Shown here: piece by piece, positions 28,528 to 36,761 of the stretch
How the letters are laid out: each line of letters begins with the position of its first letter
How positions within the stretch are numbered: the first letter of the stretch is position 1
Assembly (NCBI RefSeq): GCF_009720385.1
Contig: NZ_ML769302.1
Span: 248,001 to 312,000 of the forward strand
Direction of reading: 5' to 3'
From: Catellatospora vulcania
GTDB taxonomy: Bacteria > Actinomycetota > Actinomycetes > Mycobacteriales > Micromonosporaceae
Length of the DNA: 64,000 nt
Notes under the pieces: generated by a model
What the model was told of the DNA's origin: nothing
What the model saw: the letters and a program-made list of their open reading frames with translations, nothing else
Databases searched by the model: none
Translations under genes and position numbers: made by a program

Positions 28528-29172
28528 GTGCGAATCCTGACCTTTCCCGAACGGCAGACCCCCGACGCGCTGCGGGCGCAGGTGGTGGCTCTGCAGGCGC
28601 AGGCCTGGCCGCCCACGGCCGACGGCGCTGCCGACGGCGCTGCCGACGCTGACGACATCAGCGGCAGCGGCACCGACGGCGAGGACGGCGAGCAGCGCAC
28701 AGGCAGCGGCGACTGGCACGATCCGGCACTCGACCCGGTGACGATGCTGCTGGTCGACGACGGCGGAACGCTGCTCGCGAGTCTCGACGTGCTGTCCAAG
28801 GAGATCCGGCACGACGGCCGGGGCTACCGCGCCCGGGGGCTCAGCAGGGTGGTCACCGGTACGGCACACCGCGGGCGGGGGCATGGCCGGCAGCTGGTCT
28901 CGCATGCGCGCGAAGCGATCCGTCTCAGCGGCGCGGACCTGGGCATCTTCACCTGCGACCGGGCGCTGCAGGGTTTCTACGAGAGCGCCGGCTGGCAGCT
29001 GGTGACGGGCGCGGTGCTGGTGGGCGGCACCGCCGACGATCCCTTTCCCAGCGACCTGTTCGACAAGGTCACCATGGCGGGCTTCTTCTCGCCGGCCGCC
29101 CGCCGGCACGCGGACTCCTTCACCGACGCCCGCATCGCGCTGCACCCCGGCCTCATCGACCGCCTCTGGTGA
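28528..29172 (+). CDS. GNAT-family N-acetyltransferase
   Basis: 214 aa from GTG 28528. The acetyl-CoA loop is in GLSRVVTGTAHRGRGHGRQL (R/Q-x-x-G-x-G/A type), followed by LGIFTCDRALQGFYESAGWQ, the usual GNAT end of domain. An Asp/Ala-rich insert (about residues 33-60) comes from a GCCGACGGCGCT DNA repeat at 28617-28650. The GTG is chosen for TAGCCT at 28514-28519, 8 nt upstream; an ATG at 28456 lacks support. Substrate unknown. Confidence 0.8.
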   Translation: MRILTFPERQTPDALRAQVVALQAQAWPPTADGAADGAADADDISGSGTDGEDGEQRTGSGDWHDPALDPVTMLLVDDGGTLLASLDVLSKEIRHDGRGYRARGLSRVVTGTAHRGRGHGRQLVSHAREAIRLSGADLGIFTCDRALQGFYESAGWQLVTGAVLVGGTADDPFPSDLFDKVTMAGFFSPAARRHADSFTDARIALHPGLIDRLW

Positions 29173-29215
29173 ACGCAACCTGCCCCTACTCGGCGGATCG
29201 TCCCGTCGACCAGGC

Positions 29216-29280
29216 TTGATCGCTGTTTCGTGTCGAAACCTGGGGTCAGACCGCAGGTTCCGACACGAAACAGCGATCAA
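29216..29280. repeat. hairpin repeat family B, copy 2 (perfect)
   Basis: A 20-bp arm TTGATCGCTGTTTCGTGTCG pairs perfectly with the last 20 nt, with an inner AACCTG/CAGGTT stem around a GGGTCAGACCG core. It lies between convergent GNAT and ccsB genes, 71 bp before a family A hairpin. The sequence resembles the copy at 19884-19947. Confidence 0.75.
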
Positions 29281-29351
29281 TACGCTTCCACCGCTGCGGC
29301 CACCCCGAAACCGCCCCCCACCTCGCCGCGTCCCAGCTCAGCGCGGCAGAG

Positions 29352-29407
29352 ACGTTAGGAAGGGCACCTTCTATAACGCATAGCGTTAAGAAGGTGCCCT
29401 TCCTTCG
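29352..29407. terminator. hairpin repeat family A, copy 2
   Basis: AGGAAGGGCACCTTCTATAA-CGC pairs with GCGTTAAGAAGGTGCCCTTC-CT around ATA. 50 of 55 positions match the copy at 59293-59348. It lies 20 bp from the ccsB stop and between convergent genes, so it is a probable bidirectional terminator. Confidence 0.8.
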
Positions 29408-29427
29408 GACCCAGGCTGGGACGCGGG

Positions 29428-30420
29428 TTACACGCCGCCGTAGGAGTGCAGGCCGGTGAAGAAGATGTTGACGCCGAACAGGTTCATCATCATCGTCAGG
29501 AAGCCGATGACGGCGATCCAGGCCGCGGTGGAGCGCTTGATGCTCGGGGTCGCCCGCGCGTGCAGGTAGCCGGCGTAGACGACCCAGGAGATGAACGCCC
29601 AGACCTCCTTCGGGTCCCAGCCCCAGTACCGGCCCCAGGCGACCTCGGCCCAGATCGCGCCCGCGGTCACGCCGAAGGTCCAGATCGGGAACGCGAAGGC
29701 GTGCAGCCGGAAGGAGAGCCGCTCGACGGCCTCGGCGTTGGCCAGGCGGCCGCCGAAGGCGTACAGGAAGCCGCGCTTGCCGTTGTCGTAGCCGGTCCGC
29801 ACCAGGTACATGATCGAAGCCGCGCCGGCGATCATGAACAGGCTGGACGAGGTGATGACAGCACCGATGTGGATGCCGAACCAGTACGAGTCCAGCGCCG
29901 GGACCAGCGGCCCGACCGGCGTGTAGAGGATCATGCCGGCCACGCCGACGAGCAGCACCTCGAAGACCATCACGAACAGGCCCAGGTGGCGCACCTGCCG
30001 CTGGAAGAACAGCGTGCCCAGCCAGACCACGGTGCCCAGCAGCGTGATCGCCAGCACGAACTCGTACATGTTGCCGAACGGCAGCCGCTCGGCGGCGATG
30101 CCCCGGGTCACCACGGTGATCGCGTGTGCGACCACGCCGACTCCGGTGGCCAGGACCGCGGCGGGCCCGAGCCACGCGGCCTTGGAGCGGGCCTCGGCGG
30201 GGCCGTCCGGGGTGGTGACCGCCGGGGCGGCGTACGCGTGCGGGGCCTCGGTCACCACCGGCGCGCCCGCGCCGACCAGCTCACGGGCGGGAGCCGGGGC
30301 GGCGACCGCGTTCGCGATCCGGCCGCGGCTGCCGAACGCGTACTCGCCCGCGTGCAGCAGCATCGCGGCCAGGTACGAAAGCAGGGTGACGATCAGAAGA
30401 CCGTCGGACAGTTCTGCCAC
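29428..30420 (-). CDS. ccsB: CcsB/CcsA-type haem handling protein, System II cytochrome c biogenesis
   Basis: 330 aa, about eight membrane helices. The WWD haem-binding motif is WGRYWGWDPKEVWAFISW; conserved histidine regions are LRLHAFAFPIWTF-like (SFRLHAFAFP) and FGIHIGAVITSSSLF. With ResB it exports haem and ligates it to apocytochromes on the outer face of the membrane. The GTG at 30420 shares a base with the ResB stop (TAGTG) and has GAGAGG upstream; GTG 30432 is the alternative. Last gene of a seven-gene operon. Confidence 0.93.
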   Translation of the reverse strand: MAELSDGLLIVTLLSYLAAMLLHAGEYAFGSRGRIANAVAAPAPARELVGAGAPVVTEAPHAYAAPAVTTPDGPAEARSKAAWLGPAAVLATGVGVVAHAITVVTRGIAAERLPFGNMYEFVLAITLLGTVVWLGTLFFQRQVRHLGLFVMVFEVLLVGVAGMILYTPVGPLVPALDSYWFGIHIGAVITSSSLFMIAGAASIMYLVRTGYDNGKRGFLYAFGGRLANAEAVERLSFRLHAFAFPIWTFGVTAGAIWAEVAWGRYWGWDPKEVWAFISWVVYAGYLHARATPSIKRSTAAWIAVIGFLTMMMNLFGVNIFFTGLHSYGGV

Positions 30421-31973
30421 TACCGTTGCCACCTCTCGACCAGGGAACGGAACTCGTCTTCGAAACCGGGGTACTCGGTGCGGGGCAGGCCGCCCGCCGC
30501 GGCGCTGCCGTCGGGGCGCAGCCGCAGCCAGACCCGGCGGCGCTTGCCGTACAGCGACAGCGGCAGGCCGACCAGCAGCAGGACCGCGCCGGTGAGCACG
30601 ATCGGCTCGCCGGGGTCGTGCCGGATGGACACCGTGATCCACTGCCGGGTGCCGACGAACTCGAGCTTGCTGCCGTCTGCCAGCGTCCACGTCTCGCCGC
30701 GCCGCATCAGCTTCGGCTCGCCGTACTTCGTCAGCCGTCCGGCGTCGAGCTGGCGCTGGTCGAGGTCGTAGACCGAGCTCGGGATGCCCGCGTCCAGCCC
30801 CAGGTCACCGCGGTACGCGGTGAGCATGAGCGCGGGGTTGCGCTCCTCGGGGTGGTCCGAGCGCAGGTAGGGCGGGCCGTCACGGGTCGGCATGTACGTG
30901 CCGGAGAACGCCATCTGCTTGGTCTTGTCGCTGCCGTTGGCGTCCGGGAACGCGGCCACGCCCTCGCTGGTCAGCGTCGCGTCGGTGTACGGGAACGGCG
31001 CCACCGTCTCCTGGGTGACCCCGGCGGCGTCGGTGTAGCGCAGCACCGGGGCGTACCCGTGGCCGAGCAGGTACACGTTGGCCCCGGACAGGCGCAGCGG
31101 GTGGTTCACGCTGAACGTGTGCCGGCCCAGGTCGCCGTGCGCGGAGTCGGTGGCGGCGACGTCGGCGGCAAAGGAGATCGGCATGCCGTCCGGGCGGTAC
31201 TCGGCGCGGAAGTCGAGCAGCTCCAGGCAGAAGTCGGGCAGGTCGCCCGCGCCGACCCGCGGGCCGAGCCCGAAGTCGTCGTACTGCTGCACCGTGTTGC
31301 AGAAGACCTGCTCCGGACCGGTGACGATGAGCCGGCCGGCGTGCCAGCCCCACAGCGAGCCGAGCCCGACACCGACCAGGATGACCAGCAGCGAGCTGTG
31401 GAACAGCAGGTTGCCGGCCTCTTTGAGGTAGCCCTTCTCGGCGGCGAGGGTGACCGTGCCGTCGGCGTGCTCGCGGCGTACGGTGCGCCAGCCGCGCAGC
31501 GCGGCCCTGGCTGCCGCCTCGTCGGTGACGGTGTCGAGCACCGCCGACTGCGGCAGCCGATCGAGGTGCTTGGGCGCGTCCGGCGGGGCGGAACGCAGCG
31601 CCTTCACGTGGTCGCGCAGGCGCGGGGCGATGCAGCCGATCAGCGAGGTGAACAGCAGCAGGTAGATCGCGGCGAACCAGGGCGAGGCGTACACGTCGAA
31701 GCCCCACAGCCGGTCCAGCACCGGCGCGAGGTCGGGGTTGGCGGCGTAGAAGCCCTGCACGTCCTCGACCTTGACCGAGCGCTGCGGCAGGACCGAGCCG
31801 GGGATCGCCGCGACGGCCAGCAGGAACAGCAGCATCAGCGCGGTGCGCATGCTGGTGAGCTGCCGCCATCCGTTGCGCGCCGCGGCCCATCCGGCCGCGA
31901 CGATCCGGGGGGTACGCCGGCGTGGCGGCTCGCCCGTGGGCGGGTTCTCGACGGCGGCCTCGGTGACGCTCAT
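30420..31973 (-). CDS. resB: ResB/Ccs1, System II cytochrome c biogenesis
   Basis: 517 aa. Three N-terminal helices (LTSMRTALMLLFLLAVAAIP; WFAAIYLLLFTSLIGCIAP; LLFHSSLLVILVGVGLGS), a large extracytoplasmic domain and a C-terminal helix (IVLTGAVLLLVGLPLSLY). It forms the haem-ligation complex with CcsB. ATG 31973 has a weak GGGGA 7 nt upstream; 49 nt separate it from ccdA. Confidence 0.93.
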   Translation of the reverse strand: MSVTEAAVENPPTGEPPRRRTPRIVAAGWAAARNGWRQLTSMRTALMLLFLLAVAAIPGSVLPQRSVKVEDVQGFYAANPDLAPVLDRLWGFDVYASPWFAAIYLLLFTSLIGCIAPRLRDHVKALRSAPPDAPKHLDRLPQSAVLDTVTDEAAARAALRGWRTVRREHADGTVTLAAEKGYLKEAGNLLFHSSLLVILVGVGLGSLWGWHAGRLIVTGPEQVFCNTVQQYDDFGLGPRVGAGDLPDFCLELLDFRAEYRPDGMPISFAADVAATDSAHGDLGRHTFSVNHPLRLSGANVYLLGHGYAPVLRYTDAAGVTQETVAPFPYTDATLTSEGVAAFPDANGSDKTKQMAFSGTYMPTRDGPPYLRSDHPEERNPALMLTAYRGDLGLDAGIPSSVYDLDQRQLDAGRLTKYGEPKLMRRGETWTLADGSKLEFVGTRQWITVSIRHDPGEPIVLTGAVLLLVGLPLSLYGKRRRVWLRLRPDGSAAAGGLPRTEYPGFEDEFRSLVERWQR

Positions 31974-32022
31974 GAGGCGGTCCCCGGGCCCGTCGCGAGG
32001 CGGCGAGTCGTGCTGCGCGCGG

Positions 32023-32802
32023 TCATATCGAGATCTCCCCGGCGCCGAAGGTGACCCGCAGCCAGATCACGAAGTCGCCCCACGCGCCCGTGATCAGGGC
32101 GAGGCCGACGAGGATCAGCAGCGCCCCGCCGAAGCGGGTGACCCAGCGCGAGTTGCGCCGGATGAAGCCGACCACACCGGTGAGCTTGCGCATGCCCAGG
32201 CCGAGCACCAGGAACGGGATGCCGATGCCCAGGCAGTAGGCCAGACCCAGCACCACGGCCCGGCCGGTGTCGCCGTACGCCCCGGCCAGCGCGCCGACCG
32301 CGGCGAGCGTCGGGGACAGGCACGGCACCCAGCTCAGCGCGAACACGGCGCCGAAGACCGGCGCGCCCCACAGCCCGGCCTGGGGCAGGCGCTGGATGCG
32401 CTTCTCGTTGTCCAGGCCTGGGATGACGCCGAGGAAGGCCAGGCCGAACAGCACGATCAGCGCGCCGATGCCGACCTGCAGCGCCCGCTCGTAGGTGAGC
32501 AGCAGGCGGCCGACCTGCGCCGCGACGATCGTGGTGGTCAGGAACACGGCGGCGAACCCGGCGATGAACAGCAGCACCCCGGCCAGCACCCGGCCGCGGC
32601 GGGCCCGGCCCAGGCCGGTGCGGTCGTCGCCCAGCGTGGCGTCGAGGTCCGCGCCGACCAGGCCGGTCACGTACGACAGGTAGCCGGGCACCAGCGGCAG
32701 CACGCACGGCGACAGGAAGCTGGCCAGCCCGGCGAGCGCGGCGACGGCGACGGCCAGCACCAGCGGGCCGCCGTTGACCACGGCGGCGAAGTCCTCACCC
32801 AT
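32023..32802 (-). CDS. ccdA: CcdA, thiol-disulfide electron carrier of the membrane
   Basis: 259 aa, about six to seven helices. FLSPCVLPLVPGYLSYVTGL holds the first redox cysteine of the family and ALSWVPCLSPTLAAVGALAG the second; both are present. It passes reductant from cytoplasmic thioredoxin to ResA, which keeps the apocytochrome CxxCH reduced. It lies between resA (32 bp upstream) and resB. Confidence 0.95.
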   Translation of the reverse strand: MGEDFAAVVNGGPLVLAVAVAALAGLASFLSPCVLPLVPGYLSYVTGLVGADLDATLGDDRTGLGRARRGRVLAGVLLFIAGFAAVFLTTTIVAAQVGRLLLTYERALQVGIGALIVLFGLAFLGVIPGLDNEKRIQRLPQAGLWGAPVFGAVFALSWVPCLSPTLAAVGALAGAYGDTGRAVVLGLAYCLGIGIPFLVLGLGMRKLTGVVGFIRRNSRWVTRFGGALLILVGLALITGAWGDFVIWLRVTFGAGEISI

Positions 32803-32834
32803 CAGCGGTCCTCACGCATCAGCAGGCACCGTCA

Positions 32835-33413
32835 TCAGCCGGCCTGCTCGGCGGCGATCTCGCGCACGATCGGGCCCAGCTCGGCGGCGTTGGTCGCCTT
32901 GCGCAGCACGGCGGCGACCCGGCCCTGCCGGTCGATGATCAGCGTGGAGGGGGTGGACACCGGGGGCACGTCGACGAAGCGCAGCGACAGCCGGCCGCCC
33001 GGGTCGAAGATGCTGGGGTACGAATTGCGGGCGGCCACGAACGCCTTGGCCTTGTCGCGGTCGTCGCGGTTGTTGACGCCGAGGAACACCACGCCCGAGG
33101 CGGCGGTGTCCTTGGCGGTCTGCTCCAGGTCGGCGGCTTCCAGCCGGCAGGGCGCGCACCAGCTCGCCCAGAAGTTGACGACCACCACGCTGCCCCGCTG
33201 GGCCGCCATGTCGTACGCGCTGCCGTCGAGCAGCTCGCCGGTGACCGCGGGGGCCGCCTTGCGCTCGGCCGGCGGGAAGCGCAGCACGTCACCGACAGCG
33301 GGCGGTTTCTCGTCGTCGCCGCAGGCCGCCAGCGCGGTCGTGGCCAGCCCGGCCACGGCGAGCGCCAGCACGGCGCGGCGGGTGCGGGGGCGTGATGTCA
33401 CGCGCCCCATCAT
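32835..33413 (-). CDS. resA: ResA/TlpA-like thioredoxin lipoprotein
   Basis: 192 aa. A Tat- or Sec-like basic start (SRPRTRRAVLALAVAG) ends in lipobox LAAC. The active site is WASWCAPC in a VVVVNFWASWCAPCRLEAAD strand-helix, and the cis-proline is in VSTPSTLIIDRQGRV. It reduces the apocytochrome cysteines outside the cell. Its ATG overlaps the preceding phosphatase stop by 4 nt (ATGA). GTG 33401 is a possible later start. Confidence 0.93.
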   Translation of the reverse strand: MMGRVTSRPRTRRAVLALAVAGLATTALAACGDDEKPPAVGDVLRFPPAERKAAPAVTGELLDGSAYDMAAQRGSVVVVNFWASWCAPCRLEAADLEQTAKDTAASGVVFLGVNNRDDRDKAKAFVAARNSYPSIFDPGGRLSLRFVDVPPVSTPSTLIIDRQGRVAAVLRKATNAAELGPIVREIAAEQAG

Positions 33414-34039
33414 GCCCCGCGCCCGGCTCCGGTCCCCAGGTGGGCTGCCGGCTCGGAGTATGTGATCTGCGCCAACTGATCACCTTCGAAGACGAACGAG
33501 GTGAGGCTGGCCAGCCCGCACTCGCGGCGGCGCGGGTCGTGCCACAGCCGCCTGCCCTCCATGGCCATGCGCAGCGTCCAGATCGGAAGCTGGTGCGACA
33601 CGCATACCGCCTCGTGCCCGCGGGCGTGCTCGCGGGCGGCGTCCAGGGCCATGATCATGCGGGCCGCGATCAGCCGGTACGGCTCGCCCCAGCTGGGGGT
33701 CATCGGGTTGCGCAGCACCCACCAGTGGCGCGGATCACGCAGTGCGCCGTCGCCGACGCCGACCCGCATGCCCTCGAAGTAGTTGCCGCTCTCGATCAGG
33801 TTCGGGTCGAGGTGCACGTCGAGCCCGAGCTGCTCGCCGAACGGCTGGGCGGTCTGCTGGGCCCGCTCCAGCGGGCTCGACACCAGGTAGGTGACATCCC
33901 GGTCGGCCAGCGCCGTGGCGGCCGCCTTCGCCATCTGCTGGCCCAGACCGCTGAGCTGGAAGCCGGGCAGCCGCCCGTACAAGATCTTGGCGGGGTTCTG
34001 CACCTCTCCATGCCGGAGTAGGTGGACGATCGTCCTCAT
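33410..34039 (-). CDS. histidine phosphatase superfamily protein (phosphoglycerate mutase-like)
   Basis: 209 aa. The catalytic motif [10 protein letters not shown] and the second histidine in [17 protein letters not shown] define the family; [20 protein letters not shown] is the usual arginine motif. A broad-specificity phosphatase between hemL and resA is a recurrent arrangement in actinobacteria, but its substrate is unknown. It overlaps hemL and resA by 4 nt each (ATGA), so it is part of the operon. Confidence 0.9.
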   Translation of the reverse strand: MRTIVHLLRHGEVQNPAKILYGRLPGFQLSGLGQQMAKAAATALADRDVTYLVSSPLERAQQTAQPFGEQLGLDVHLDPNLIESGNYFEGMRVGVGDGALRDPRHWWVLRNPMTPSWGEPYRLIAARMIMALDAAREHARGHEAVCVSHQLPIWTLRMAMEGRRLWHDPRRRECGLASLTSFVFEGDQLAQITYSEPAAHLGTGAGRGA

Positions 34040-35361
34040 CGCTGAACTGCCGCCGCCGCCCTGGCCGCGCCCGGCAGGGCGGCGGCGATGTGTTCGAGGG
34101 CCTCGTCACCGATCGCGCCCGAGACGAACCACGACTCGAAGGCGCTCGGCGGCAGGTAGACCCCCTGCGACAGCATGCTGTGGAAGAACGCCTTGAACGC
34201 GGCGGTGTCCTGGCGACGGGCGTCGTCGTAGTCGCGCACCTCGGCGTCGGTGAAGAAGATCGAGAACATGCTGCCCGCGGTGGCGAGCCGGTGCGGCACG
34301 CCCGCCTCGGCCAGCGCCTTCGTGGCCAGCTCGCCGATGGTCGCGGCAGTGGCGTCCAGCTTGGCGTACAGCGCGTCGTCGGCCAGCCGCAGCGTGGCCA
34401 GGCCGGCGGCGCAGGCCAGCGGGTTACCGGACAGGGTGCCCGCCTGGTAGACCGGGCCGGCCGGGGCCAGCCTCGACATCACGTCGGCGCGCCCACCGAA
34501 CGCCGCGGCGGGCAGGCCACCGCCCATGACCTTGCCGAACGTCCACAGGTCGGCGTCGACGGGGTCGAGGCCCTGCCAGCCGCCGCGCGACACCCGGAAG
34601 CCGGTCATCACCTCGTCCATGATGAGCAGCGCGCCGTGCCGGTGCGCGATCTCGGCCAGGCCCGCGTTGTAGCCGGGCAGCGGCGCGACCACGCCCATGT
34701 TGCCCGCGGCGGCCTCGGTGATGATCGCGGCGATGTCCGCGCCGTGCGTCTCGAACGCCTGCGCCACCGCGTCGAGGTCGTTGTACTTGAGCACGATGGT
34801 CTCGGACGCGCCCGCACCGGTGACCCCGGGCGAGTCGGGCAGCGCCAGGGTCGCGACGCCGGAGCCGGCCGCGGCCAGCAGCGCGTCGACATGCCCGTGG
34901 TAGCAGCCCGCAAATTTGATGATCTTCGTCCGCCCGGTGAATCCGCGGGCCAGCCGGATCGCCGACATGGTCGCCTCGGTGCCCGAGTTGACCAGCCGGA
35001 CCTGCTCGGCGGCGGTGCGCGAGACCAGTTCCTCGGCCAGGTCGACCTCACCCGGGGTGGGCGTGCCGAAGCTGGTGCCCCGCGCGGCGGCGGCCTGGAT
35101 GGCGCCGACGACCTCGGGATGGGCGTGGCCGAGCAGCAGTGGGCCCCACGAGCAGACGAGGTCCACGTAGCGGCGGCCGTCCGCGTCGAAGAGCCAGGGG
35201 CCCTCGCCGCGAACCATGAAGCGCGGGGTGCCACCGACGGCGCGGAACGCCCGTACGGGCGAGTTCACACCGCCTGGCACGATCGCCGCCGCCCGGTCGA
35301 AAAGCTCCTGGGAGGCGGGTGCGTCTGCCGGATAACCCACCGGCTCGTTGAAGTCGATCAC
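34036..35361 (-). CDS. hemL: HemL, glutamate-1-semialdehyde 2,1-aminomutase
   Basis: 441 aa. It converts glutamate-1-semialdehyde to 5-aminolevulinate in C5 haem synthesis. The PLP lysine is in [53 protein letters not shown] and [20 protein letters not shown] are family blocks. GTG 35361 starts 10 nt after the upstream oxidase stop. CATAAT on the minus strand (35370-35375... 9 nt before the GTG) could be an internal promoter with almost no leader. Haem supply is thus genetically tied to cytochrome c maturation downstream. Confidence 0.95.
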   Translation of the reverse strand: MIDFNEPVGYPADAPASQELFDRAAAIVPGGVNSPVRAFRAVGGTPRFMVRGEGPWLFDADGRRYVDLVCSWGPLLLGHAHPEVVGAIQAAAARGTSFGTPTPGEVDLAEELVSRTAAEQVRLVNSGTEATMSAIRLARGFTGRTKIIKFAGCYHGHVDALLAAAGSGVATLALPDSPGVTGAGASETIVLKYNDLDAVAQAFETHGADIAAIITEAAAGNMGVVAPLPGYNAGLAEIAHRHGALLIMDEVMTGFRVSRGGWQGLDPVDADLWTFGKVMGGGLPAAAFGGRADVMSRLAPAGPVYQAGTLSGNPLACAAGLATLRLADDALYAKLDATAATIGELATKALAEAGVPHRLATAGSMFSIFFTDAEVRDYDDARRQDTAAFKAFFHSMLSQGVYLPPSAFESWFVSGAIGDEALEHIAAALPGAARAAAAVQR

Positions 35362-35371
35362 AGCGTACGAA

Positions 35372-36568
35372 TTATGGCACGCGGTACGGCGCGAGCAGCC
35401 CACGCAGGTGCGGTGGGGCGGCCTGCACCACAGCGGAGCCGCTGCGTGCCAGCAGCACCTCCCGCAACGTCTCCAGCACCGACACCAGCCGCCCCGCGGG
35501 CAGCTCGCCGGGCACCGCGGCCCAGGCCTGCCCGACGCCGATGCTGCCGCGCACCGGCACCGGCGACCCGATCGCGTCGACCAGCGTGTAGCAGACCGAG
35601 TGCAGGTCGCCCTCGGGCGCATACAGCCGCACCGCGACCTCGTCGGGGCGGAACGGGTACTTGCCCCACCACAGCGGGGCCTGCGTGGTCAGGTAGGCGT
35701 GCCCGCCGAGGCGGCGCACCAGCAGGCGGCCGCGGTCGGCCAGGCTGACCGCCGAGCCCTCCAGCAGCACCGCCATCACCCCGGTGGCGTCGCGCCGCCC
35801 GCCGGCCTGCGGGGTGCGGCGCACCCCCGGCATGTCCAGCTCGATCGCGGCCGGGGCCAGGTTGGCGGCCAGCACGTCGTCGCGCAGCGTGGCCACCTGC
35901 AGCGGCTGCAGCACCGGGCAGACCACCCAGGCCGCGGCGGGAGCCAGCGGGTAGGTCCGCAGCGTCACCTCGACGATCAGGCTGGCCGGGTGCAGCCCGC
36001 CGGGATGCGTCCAGCGCAGGTCGAAGATGCTGGAGCCGAGCAGCCGGGCACGGTCGGCCACGGTCGTCACGGTGCCGTCGGGCAGCACCACCGTCGCGTC
36101 CACCACCTGCACCGCGGGCGGCCCGTAGAGGTGCGTCAGCGGACCGAACTCGGCCGCCGCCAGCACCCCGCCGAACGTCGCGCGCGCCGACGGCGGGTCC
36201 AGTGCCAGTCGGCGTCCCGCGCGGGCGAGCACGTCCTGTGCCGCCGCGACCCCCGCGCCCGCGCCGACGGTGAGCTGCTCGGAGCTGGGGTCGTAGCGCA
36301 GCGAGGCCAGGTCGGAGAGGTCGACCAGCAGGTCGACCACCGGCGGCGGGTCCAGCCAGCCGGCCTTCGACCCGCAGCCGCGCGGCAGCACGGTCAGGCC
36401 CAGCTCGTGGGCCCGGCGCATCAGGGCGGCGGCCTCGGCGAGGTCGCGCGGTGCGGCGACCCAGCGCACCAGCGCGCCGTCGACCGCGTCCAGCACACCC
36501 GCCGGGCGCACGGGACAGCCCAGACGCATCCCGTCCAGCTCGGATTCCTCACGCACCGGTGCCGTCAT
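35372..36568 (-). CDS. FAD-binding oxidoreductase, GlcE-like (PCMH fold)
   Basis: 398 aa. [20 protein letters not shown] then [20 protein letters not shown] and [20 protein letters not shown] form the PCMH FAD domain; the C-terminal part matches glycolate oxidase GlcE-like proteins, without the Fe-S domain of GlcF. No GlcD or GlcF partner is in the window. ATG 36568 has GGAG 6 nt upstream; an ATG at 36637 is less likely. It is the first gene of the operon that continues through hemL to ccsB, so its promoter in 36569-36761 drives the set. Confidence 0.8.
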   Translation of the reverse strand: MTAPVREESELDGMRLGCPVRPAGVLDAVDGALVRWVAAPRDLAEAAALMRRAHELGLTVLPRGCGSKAGWLDPPPVVDLLVDLSDLASLRYDPSSEQLTVGAGAGVAAAQDVLARAGRRLALDPPSARATFGGVLAAAEFGPLTHLYGPPAVQVVDATVVLPDGTVTTVADRARLLGSSIFDLRWTHPGGLHPASLIVEVTLRTYPLAPAAAWVVCPVLQPLQVATLRDDVLAANLAPAAIELDMPGVRRTPQAGGRRDATGVMAVLLEGSAVSLADRGRLLVRRLGGHAYLTTQAPLWWGKYPFRPDEVAVRLYAPEGDLHSVCYTLVDAIGSPVPVRGSIGVGQAWAAVPGELPAGRLVSVLETLREVLLARSGSAVVQAAPPHLRGLLAPYRVP

Positions 36569-36761
36569 CCCTCGCTCCAACCGAATGGAAGGTGCCGCTC
36601 CTGACAGTTCACCCCGCGCAGGGCGGGCTGGCGACACGTGAGACGGAAATCTTCACGCAGCGCACAAAGCTCATTCGTACGTATGTTCGATACTAGTCAT
36701 CCGCCACCGTTCCGGCAATCACCGCTGCCCCGCCACCCGCCCTGCCGGTAGCGTTACCGTC
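36569..36761. promoter_or_regulatory. divergent region between FAD oxidase operon and oligopeptidase
   Basis: 193 bp. On the plus strand TAGCGT (36749-36754) lies 7 nt before the oligopeptidase ATG. On the minus strand, TAGTAT near 36693-36698 is a possible -10 for the oxidase-hemL-ccs operon, followed by the palindrome-rich CATACGTACGAATG (36672-36685), which could bind a regulator. Confidence 0.4.
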
